From NCBI GenBank assembly GCA_016715905.1, contig JADJXI010000018.1, positions 1-28,608 of the forward strand: a stretch of DNA of 28,608 nt. The letters run 5' to 3'. Position 1 is the first letter of the stretch, and each line of letters starts with the position of its first letter. The DNA comes from Sphingobacteriaceae bacterium (GTDB lineage Bacteria > Bacteroidota > Bacteroidia > B-17B0 > Aurantibacillaceae). The translations under genes were made by a program, and so were the position numbers. This document shows, one piece after another, positions 22,855 to 28,608 of this stretch. The notes below the pieces were generated by a model. That model did not search any database, was not told the DNA's origin, and was given only the letters and a program-made list of their open reading frames with translations.

Positions 22855-23313
22855 ATGATTTATAAACTAATAATTTTTCTACTGCTTAATTTCGGTGCAC
22901 TTGCAATAGGTGGCCTCTTTACCAACAAAGGCGTTTCATCAGATTGGTATTTCAATCTATCCAAAGCGCCATGGACACCACCCGGTTGGGTCTTTGGAGC
23001 CGCATGGACAACGATTATGATTTGTTTTAATATTTACATGGCAAACATATGGACAGTTACTGAAAATAAAAGATTACTAATAATATTATACCTGGTACAA
23101 TGGCTCTTAAATGTTGTTTGGAACCCAACGTTCTTTTATTATAATAAAGTAATGACAGCTCTTTTATTAATTACCTTGCTCACGGTACTCATTGGATTTA
23201 TCCTACTCTTTTATTGGAAAACAATGAAATTAAATTCTCTACTAATTGCTCCTTATTTAATTTGGCTCTTAATTGCCACATCATTGAACGGATACATATT
23301 TTTTAAAAATTAA
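22855..23313 (+). CDS. tspO: TspO/MBR family membrane protein
   Basis: A 152-residue protein with five predicted membrane helices, the size and topology of the TspO/MBR (peripheral benzodiazepine receptor-like) family. These proteins bind porphyrins and related ligands and act in stress responses. Family signatures visible: 'LSKAPWTPPGWVFGAAWT' (about residues 37-54), 'WLLNVVWNPTFF' (about 82-93) and the final helix 'APYLIWLLIATSLNGYI'. It starts at ATG 22855. This is the first intact gene after the array's truncated end, with GAT-rich codon use like the host chromosome. It is not part of a cassette. Confidence 0.92.
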   Translation: MIYKLIIFLLLNFGALAIGGLFTNKGVSSDWYFNLSKAPWTPPGWVFGAAWTTIMICFNIYMANIWTVTENKRLLIILYLVQWLLNVVWNPTFFYYNKVMTALLLITLLTVLIGFILLFYWKTMKLNSLLIAPYLIWLLIATSLNGYIFFKN

Positions 23314-23373
23314 TTTTGAATAAAATTACATTACGAATAATTCAATTTTTATAGGCGAAAGGTTAAATGCTCT

Positions 23374-23450
23374 GCAGGATTTGTAATCCTGCGGGTAAAT
23401 GGTGCAATGACAAATTTAACTCACCAACTCTGCAGGATTTGAAAGTCTTA
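23374..23450 (+). repeat. Palindromic GCAGGATT repeat, one full and one decayed copy
   Basis: GCAGGATT (23374-23381), TGT, AATCCTGC (23385-23392) forms a perfect hairpin. A second copy CTCTGCAGGATTTGAAAGTC (23427-23446) has lost its right arm. The palindrome lies in the 240-bp gap between tspO and the next gene. Such short palindromes are common in Bacteroidota intergenic DNA. Confidence 0.65.
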
Positions 23451-23551
23451 TGATTTTTTATTATTGAACTGCTAATAAAAAATACTTCTTATATTTACTG
23501 AGAATAAAATCCAATTGAGCAGTTTATACAATAAACTCGGTAGAATTTAAC

Positions 23552-23938
23552 ATGAAAAGAGAAACGTCCAATTCAATTTTAGAATATGCTGATCATATTT
23601 TATATGTGAGAATAAAAGAAGGGGCCGAGCTCACCATTGAATCAATGAAAGAGCAATATGAAGCGCAGTACGAATTGGTGAAAAACGATAAATATTCTGT
23701 ACTCATTGATGGAAAAAATAATGTTATTGTTCCTATTGAAGCAAGAGCATTTATGGCAGAACACAATCCACCAAACAGAAAAGCCACTGCCATTGTAAGC
23801 AATAAAAATTTGGCTACTTTAATACTTGCGAATTTCTACATTAAAGTAAATAAACCTAAAGTTTCCACTAAATTATTTCAAGATGAGCTAAAGGCCAAAC
23901 ATTGGCTTAAACAAAAATTACAGAAAGCCTTAAAGTAA
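23552..23938 (+). CDS. STAS/DUF7793-like protein
   Basis: A 128-residue cytosolic protein. The order of elements fits the DUF7793 / STAS-SEC14-like family: an N-terminal strand pair 'EYADHILYVRIKEGAELTIE', a helix 'QYEAQYELV', a strand 'KYSVLIDGKNNVIVPIEAR' with the 'p.LvD.....' signature, 'AFMAEHNPPNRKATAIVSNK' and the end 'FYIKVNKPKVSTKLFQDELKAKHWLKQ' ('nkP..p.rvF.de..A..WL'). The family is presumed to bind small ligands or regulate partners; its function is unknown. Start ATG 23552; no Shine-Dalgarno. The downstream DUF1801 gene is 36 bp away in the same direction. Confidence 0.78.
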   Translation: MKRETSNSILEYADHILYVRIKEGAELTIESMKEQYEAQYELVKNDKYSVLIDGKNNVIVPIEARAFMAEHNPPNRKATAIVSNKNLATLILANFYIKVNKPKVSTKLFQDELKAKHWLKQKLQKALK

Positions 23939-23973
23939 AAATATATTACAAATAGCTTATCTTTAATGTTAAA

Positions 23974-24453
23974 ATGGATATGAAAGCAAACGGAAAAACT
24001 GTACATGAAATTTTAATTAATGTGCCGGCCGACAGAGCCGAAGCCTTTAATCAACTGCACGAAGTCATACTTAAAAATTTACCCAAAGGATTTGAGGCCG
24101 GCATTAGTTATGGCGGTTTAGGATATGTTGTTCCGCACACTATTTATCCCGCGGGATATCATTGTAAACCCAGCGAACCCCTACCCTTTGCCGGAATAGC
24201 TTCGCAAAAAAATTCCATTAATTTTTATCACATGGGCATTTACACCGATCCTAAATTATTAAAATGGTTTGTGAGTGAATTTCCAAAACACAGTAAACAA
24301 AAATTGGATATGGGTAAAAGCTGTATACGTTTTAAAAAATTTGACGACATCCCTTTTAAACTCATTGGAGAACTCATGAAAAAAATGAGTACCAAAGACT
24401 GGATTGCCAAATACGAGGCGGCATTTAATCCCAAAACCAAAGTTAAAAAGTAG
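23974..24453 (+). CDS. DUF1801 (YdhG-like) domain protein
   Basis: A 159-residue protein matching the DUF1801 pattern: 'DRAEAFNQLHEVILKNLPKG' followed by 'ISYGGLGYVVPHTIYP' and the pocket strand 'LPFAGIASQKNSINFYHMGIY', then 'KQKLDMGKSCIRFKKFDDIP', where 'GKsclrfk....ip..ll..l' is characteristic. The family has a frataxin-like fold and an unknown role, possibly binding metal or small molecules. It starts at ATG 23974, 36 bp after the preceding gene, so they may be cotranscribed. A 7-bp tandem repeat begins directly after its stop. Confidence 0.85.
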   Translation: MDMKANGKTVHEILINVPADRAEAFNQLHEVILKNLPKGFEAGISYGGLGYVVPHTIYPAGYHCKPSEPLPFAGIASQKNSINFYHMGIYTDPKLLKWFVSEFPKHSKQKLDMGKSCIRFKKFDDIPFKLIGELMKKMSTKDWIAKYEAAFNPKTKVKK

Positions 24454-24455
24454 AT

Positions 24456-24530
24456 GTTAGAAGTTAGAAGTTAGAAGTTAGAAGTTAGAAGTTAGAAGTT
24501 AGAAGTTAGAAGTTAGAAGTTAGAAGTTAA
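24456..24530 (+). repeat. Ten copies of a 7-bp tandem repeat (GTTAGAA)
   Basis: Ten perfect copies of GTTAGAA (24456-24525) plus a partial GTTAA, starting 3 bp after the TAG of the DUF1801 gene and ending 34 bp before the esterase start. Copy number could vary by slippage. The GTTAG text is not an attC core: no arms flank it. Confidence 0.9.
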
Positions 24531-24563
24531 TTTTTTATTTATTAAAAAAAGCATTTATTGTAA

Positions 24564-25551
24564 TTGTTGAAAATAATTTATTTAATAATTTCATTTTTAT
24601 TGATTTGTCAGAGCTTCTATTGTCAATCTGATTACCCCTTAAAAGAAATTGAAGAGTTTGGGGAAAATCCGGGAAATTTAAGAATGTATATTTACAAAAG
24701 CGGAAAAGACAGCGCTAAAATTCCCTTAGTAGTAATGCTACACGGTTGCGGAGAAAATGCCAATGCCGTTGCAGAATTAAGCGGATGGAATAAACTGGCA
24801 TATTTAAATAATTTTTTAATGTTGTATCCGCAACAAAAAGGCGCTAATAACCCCAATTCTTGCTTCAATTGGTTTTTAAAAAAAGATATTGAAAAAGGCA
24901 GCGGGGAAAACGAATCTATTTTTGAAATGATAAGTTACCTCCAAAAAAAATACAATGTAGATACTACTCAAATTTTTATCAGCGGACTATCCGCCGGAGC
25001 AGCCATGAGTATTGTGATGAGCGCAACTCATCCACAGCTTTTTAAAAGCGCAGCCGTATTTGCGGGCGGCGCATATAAATCGGCAACCAATGCCTTTCAG
25101 GCGGTAAAAGTAATGCGAGGAAATGTGAATTATTCCGATACTGCTTTAGTTAGATTTGTAAAAGAACAAAATCCTAATTACACAGGTGCTTACCCCAAAT
25201 TAATTATTTATCATGGAATTAATGATGGCGTGGTTGATTATAGAAATAGTAAATATCTTGTTTCACAATGGGCGGGTTTACATCAAATAGATACTATTGC
25301 AGATAAAGAAACAAAAGCTTATGCCGGAATAAAAGATATTACTAAATGGGAATACAACAATGCATTGGGAGAAAACAAAATAAATTTATACTTGATTAAT
25401 AATTTAGGACACCGTTTAATGGTGAAGCGGCAAAAAAGAAGATGAAGGCGGTAACACCAGCATCTTTGGAATTGATAAAGGATATCACTCCACTTATCAT
25501 GTAGCCAAGGAATTCGGGATTTTAAAAAAGGATAGTTTAGAAAGACAATAA
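24564..25551 (+). CDS. PHB-depolymerase-like esterase (LpqC type), frameshifted near the end
   Basis: A secreted alpha/beta-hydrolase with a signal peptide (LKIIYLIISFLLICQSFYCQ). The catalytic triad is visible: Ser143 in GLSAG, Asp221 in HGINDG, His283 in LGH; HGCGENA (60-66) fits the oxyanion hole. Such enzymes cleave polyester or feruloyl ester bonds. The first frame stops at 25445 after 'GHRLMVKRQKRR'. The frame beside it continues 'SGKKEDEGGNTSIFGIDKGY' and 'YHVAKEFGILKKDSLERQ' to 25551, the expected end of the family, so a one-base deletion near 25425 has shifted the frame after the His. The start is unusual, TTG at 24564 or 24567; no ATG fits. The triad is retained, so the truncated form might still work. 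Confidence 0.8.
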
Positions 25552-25556
25552 ATTGA

Positions 25557-26240
25557 ATGTTTAATTCCCTGAAAATATTATTATTAACGCTAGCTTTAAA
25601 TTTTGCTTCTCTGTCTTGCACCGATTCATCAGTTAAAGAAGTGCAACCCTCTAAAAATATACATTTTTCAAAAGCTAACATAAAAATTCCGGAATCGTAT
25701 GAAAAAAAATACGGAGTAGAACTATTTAGTTGTGGCCCAAGAGGTGGTGTGCATGTATCAAAAGAAGGAAATTCTTATTCCTATAGAATCTTCAGACTTC
25801 AGTTGGTGAACGATAGTGTAAAACCAATGGAATTAAATATTGAGTTACCGGAAATAGCAATACCTCAAAATACTTTTGTATTAAATTCGATTCATGCCTT
25901 TTTAATTCCACAAGAGTATTCACCGGAACGTATAATAGACACATTTAATTTCGGTGTCAAAAATATTGAGCAATTTTTAGAAACAGGATTAACAAAATCC
26001 ACTACGGTTAACAAAAAAATTAAACCGAACGAAAATTGCGTACTTTATTTTGGATGTTTAGTAGATGGTGTAGCTAGAGCGTATTTTAATTTAACTGAAT
26101 CTATCTCCAAGGATAATCAATCCAATAATTCTAATTTAGTTATAAACTGCATGGAATTTGATCTTAATTTCCATTTGAATACCAGTAATCCATCGGGTTC
26201 AAATACATTCAAATGTGGAGTTATAAAATTTATTGATTAA
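25557..26240 (+). CDS. Lipoprotein, unknown
   Basis: A 227-residue product with a lipoprotein signal: MFNSLKILLLTLALNFASLSC, lipobox LSC with the lipidated Cys at about residue 21, followed by TDSSVKE, so anchored to a membrane. The mature part is mainly beta, with strands such as 'YRIFRLQLVNDSVKPMELNIELP', 'NAFLIPQEYSPERI' and 'VLYFGCLVDGVARAYFNLTE'. Four to five Cys are present. No family is recognised. ATG 25557 lies 5 bp after the shifted esterase end (25551), so the two genes are probably in one transcript. GAT-rich codon use. Confidence 0.8.
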   Translation: MFNSLKILLLTLALNFASLSCTDSSVKEVQPSKNIHFSKANIKIPESYEKKYGVELFSCGPRGGVHVSKEGNSYSYRIFRLQLVNDSVKPMELNIELPEIAIPQNTFVLNSIHAFLIPQEYSPERIIDTFNFGVKNIEQFLETGLTKSTTVNKKIKPNENCVLYFGCLVDGVARAYFNLTESISKDNQSNNSNLVINCMEFDLNFHLNTSNPSGSNTFKCGVIKFID

Positions 26241-26320
26241 CGATTCAACACACTTTTCACCTTACAATAGTATTAAATTGTATATTTACTATTACGCAAT
26301 AATAAATACTTTATAAGATA

Positions 26321-26650
26321 ATGGTTTTAGAAATAATAAATTTTGTAGTGTTCCTTGTTTACATTTTTTTATTGTACAAAATATTTGCACACTTTCAAAA
26401 ATTTTCCATATCCATACTCGCCATATATTATGTAGTTTTTGTTTTGCTTGGCCTGTGCACATTATATATCACCTTTATTCTTGCATTTTCCGGCGCATTA
26501 CCAAATCATTATGTTGATGATTTTAATTTTAAATTAATTTATGATTTGGCCCTGGTAATCGGTTTTGTTAATTTATTCCTTTCCATTGCCGGCATCATTA
26601 TACTTATTGTAAAACAAGTGCAAGCCAAAAGAAAAAAGTATGAATCCTAA
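26321..26650 (+). CDS. Small membrane protein, unknown
   Basis: A 109-residue, strongly hydrophobic protein with three predicted membrane helices (about residues 3-21, 29-55 and 73-98) and a basic C-terminal end (KQVQAKRKKYES). No family is recognised. It starts at ATG 26321, with TATATTTA about 45 bp upstream as a possible -7 box. Its stop at 26650 overlaps the start of the next gene (ATG 26640) by 11 bp, so the two are likely translationally coupled. Confidence 0.75.
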   Translation: MVLEIINFVVFLVYIFLLYKIFAHFQKFSISILAIYYVVFVLLGLCTLYITFILAFSGALPNHYVDDFNFKLIYDLALVIGFVNLFLSIAGIIILIVKQVQAKRKKYES

Positions 26651-27108
26651 TATTTTTTATTCTGCTATACTTGTTCTTCTGGTGTTTCATGTGCATGCAC
26701 AAGGTGATATTGAACATATCAAAAAATCAGGACTATCTGAAATACAAAAACCAGGTAGATTGCAATAACAAGGCTGGCGACAATTTATCGGAAAGAATTT
26801 GCGCCAATTTATCTTTTCAAAAATCCGATTCTATTTTAACTCAAGTATATGATAGTTTATTATGGATTTCGAAAACAAACACCATAGATAGTTTAACCGA
26901 TAAACTCATTCGATTACAAAAAACATGGCGAACATTTCGCGATCAGCATTGCAAAATAATTTACGATAGTTATGCTGGTTGCGGCGGTTGTCATATACGT
27001 GCCATCTCCTATTTATTTTGTTTGCGGGAATTAACCGATAACAGAATTGTAGAATTAAGAATTTGGAAATCACATTATCCGAATAAAAAAAGCCCGAATC
27101 ATTGCTGA
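26640..27108 (+). CDS. LprI-like (DUF1311) secreted protein, frameshifted
   Basis: The C-terminal part (from 'NQVDCNNKAG' to the end) matches the DUF1311 / lysozyme-inhibitor LprI pattern: 'NLSERICANLSFQKSDSILTQVYDSLL' then 'KLIRLQKTWRTFRDQHCKI' and Cys-rich 'CGGCHIRAISYLFCLREL', which inhibits lysozyme in related proteins. A signal peptide (MNPNIFYSAILVLLVFHVHA) is encoded from ATG 26640 in the preceding frame. The two join if one A is removed from the run CAAAAAAT (about 26721-26726): 'GDIEHIKNQDYLKY'. So an extra A has broken the gene, or it is a sequence error. The stop TGA lies in the loop of the terminator at 27089. Confidence 0.75.
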
Positions 27109-27120
27109 ACCGGGCTTTTA
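27089..27120 (+). terminator. Rho-independent terminator overlapping the stop codon
   Basis: AAAGCCCG (27089-27096) and CGGGCTTTT (27111-27119) form the stem with TTTTAAG after. The TGA stop of the LprI-like gene (27106-27108) is within the loop. The stem reads well in both directions, so it may also stop transcription from the minus-strand pseudogene. Confidence 0.85.
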
Positions 27121-27281
27121 AGTTTTAAAACATTTAATTATTCCTGAATGTTCACTTTTTTTTATTGAGGTTCCTTTTTCATTAATCATTCGTAAATTTA
27201 TAAATTTCAATTGGTAAATTCGAAATATCTTTAAATTCCTATATTCTTTTCATCACGCACGCACAACACCCTTCATGTCTA

Positions 27282-28121
27282 TTAATTGTACATTCCCATC
27301 GAATTTTTAAACCATTGCAAAGTGCCACTTGCCGGATTCGGGAAAACACGCACGTCTTTAAAGTAGATTGATTGTAGAAATTCCGTAATCAATGCTTCTT
27401 TCTGACTCATTTTCATTCCGAAATTTTTAGTAACCACTGTTCCGGTTTTCTGCAGTGGGCGCAGACTCGCTACCCTTCTTTTAGACAAAGAACTGCAGTA
27501 AATGTACTCTACTCTTCTCATCAATTTGAAAAGTGTTGGTACCGGAAGTAACAGTTAGTGAAACCGTTTGAATCACTTGATTGCAATTACTATGTGTCTT
27601 TGGTCCTGGTAATATTACTGTTCCTACTCCAGTTGCACTGTAACTATTAGTTCCGCGCCCAATTTTAGTGTTCCGTTGCTTAGCGCACGCTTGCCGCATC
27701 ACTACCTGAACTGCCTAAGCCAACCGGCCAAGTAAATAATTGAGCCGTATTGGTAAAGCTTAAAATTTCCGGCCCAACAGGCGCGTAAAGCCATTAAATT
27801 CCACCGTACCGCTCCAACAGTCACGAATTCAACTCGGTTGCTCCGCTCCATTTGCACAAATCAGCACCCGGAATAACTGGCTGATGGGTGTGCAGAAACA
27901 GAGTGTAAGATTCGGTATAAGCAGAAGAGTAGTAGTTAAATTAGAGAAATCCCCAGACCTATCCCGGTACCTGTGGCTTTTGGTTACACGTTGTGTCGTA
28001 TTCTTTTAATGTAACCAAATCACCAACGGTTGGGCAATTAGCCGCCTTGGTTAAGTAAGCTGAGCTTCTACATCCCGGTAAAAGCAAACAACCCCATAAA
28101 TAATAAGTGGATCTTTTTCAT
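27282..28121 (-). pseudogene. Decayed T9SS-secreted protein
   Basis: Read on the minus strand from ATG 28121: a signal peptide MKKIHLLFMGLFAFTGM, then a stop. A different frame continues with 'KAANCPTVGDLVTLKEYDTT' and 'CNQKPQVPG', then further frames with 'NSYSATGVGTVILPGPK' and 'VIQTVSLTVTSGTNTFQID'. Near the end a T9SS sorting start appears, 'FKDVRVFPNPASGT'. At least five frameshifts or stops break the gene, and the sorting domain ends early. The fragments are in gene order, so this is a genuine inactivated surface-protein gene. Confidence 0.68.
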
Positions 28122-28431
28122 ATGATTAATTTTATGTTGCTTCAAATTATAAAACATCAAATAAATAAATGACCGCAATCTTTTAACAGAATTATTCATC
28201 ACTAATTCCATTTAAGTTATCAATGAAGTTTTATATCCTATAATTTTGAAGAATTTATAGGAAGACATGAAAATAAAACTAAACCTTTTTCATTGAAGCG
28301 ACACCAACCCAGTTAATCCATTCACCACAGCTTGGGCTCATTACAAGTTGATAATTGGTTCGGTTGTATGGAATTTTCTATTGCACATTAGATTGTTGAG
28401 ATAAATTAATTGCGAATATCAAATAAAAAGT
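28122..28431. other. AT-rich intergenic stretch
   Basis: No gene, attC, terminator or strong repeat is seen. A short ATG frame near 28267 (MKIKLNLFH) ends after nine codons. Confidence 0.5.
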
Positions 28432-28608
28432 ATGAGGCAAAATATTAAGAATTTCGTAAATTGCAAGAAGTTTTTAACAAAACTATTTCTTTTAATCAAT
28501 ATTAAGCTTGCCGTTTCTTTGGTGTTACTTTTTAGCTTTCAACACTTGGCAATGCTGCTGGCTGGAATCTGTTTGGAAATAAAGTGGCATAAAACGGAAA
28601 AGTCAAAA
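28432..28608 (+). CDS. Partial ORF at window end
   Basis: ATG at 28432 opens a frame with no stop to the end of the window (59 codons visible). It begins MRQNIKNFVNCKKFLTKLFL, then a hydrophobic segment 'INIKLAVSLVLLFSF' and a further 'AMLLAGICLEIKW'. This could be a long signal peptide or the start of a membrane protein. Too little is visible to assign a family. Confidence 0.4.
   Translation, partial: MRQNIKNFVNCKKFLTKLFLLINIKLAVSLVLLFSFQHLAMLLAGICLEIKWHKTEKSK

Noticed and set aside
24456..24530. GTTAGAA repeats as attC cores or a CRISPR
   Set aside because: The GTTAG text is coincidental: there are no flanking arms and no spacers between copies.

Overview
The window looks like Bacteroidota DNA. 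It is AT-rich. Many predicted secreted proteins end in a type IX secretion (T9SS) sorting domain with the 'YPNP...' to 'GLYFI' pattern. Several promoter-like sites follow the Bacteroidota form TTTG/TTG-N19-20-TAnnTTT, and strong Shine-Dalgarno sites are nearly absent. I see no rRNA, tRNA or CRISPR.

Region 1 (about 61-1583, minus strand) is a decayed IS1182-like transposase. Region 2 (about 1680-12850) is an integron cassette array. Short cassettes, all on the plus strand, are separated by attC sites: imperfect inverted repeats that open with a YTAAC core and close with a GTTA core. I count 12 complete attC sites here. The cassettes carry secreted proteins (three with T9SS tails, one of them an M28 peptidase), a P-loop ATPase, a helix-hairpin-helix protein, a small membrane protein, unknown proteins, one apparently non-coding cassette that folds back on itself over about 500 bp, and a tandem pair of related 480-bp cassettes. 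No integrase gene is visible, so within the window this is a cluster of attC sites lacking an integrase (CALIN).

Region 3 (12850-21214) interrupts the array. It holds an IS3-family element, three consecutive T9SS-secreted proteins (the first probably cut at its 5' end by the IS), a possible structured RNA, a two-repeat protein gene broken by one in-frame stop, and a 700-bp gene-poor repeat-rich stretch. Region 4 (21215-22769) is a second array segment. It repeats the same two-cassette block, carries one small unknown gene, and ends in an attC cut in half.

Region 5 (22770-28608) is ordinary chromosome: TspO, a STAS/DUF7793-like protein, a DUF1801 protein, a 7-bp tandem repeat, a frameshifted PHB-depolymerase-like esterase, a lipoprotein, a small membrane protein, a frameshifted LprI-like protein with a terminator, a badly decayed T9SS gene on the minus strand, and the start of another ORF at the window end.

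The cassettes share attC sites, GACA-rich leaders and GAC-rich coding sequence, and several attC loops carry a promoter-like site that could drive the next cassette. These features suggest a self-expressing array largely devoted to envelope and secreted functions.
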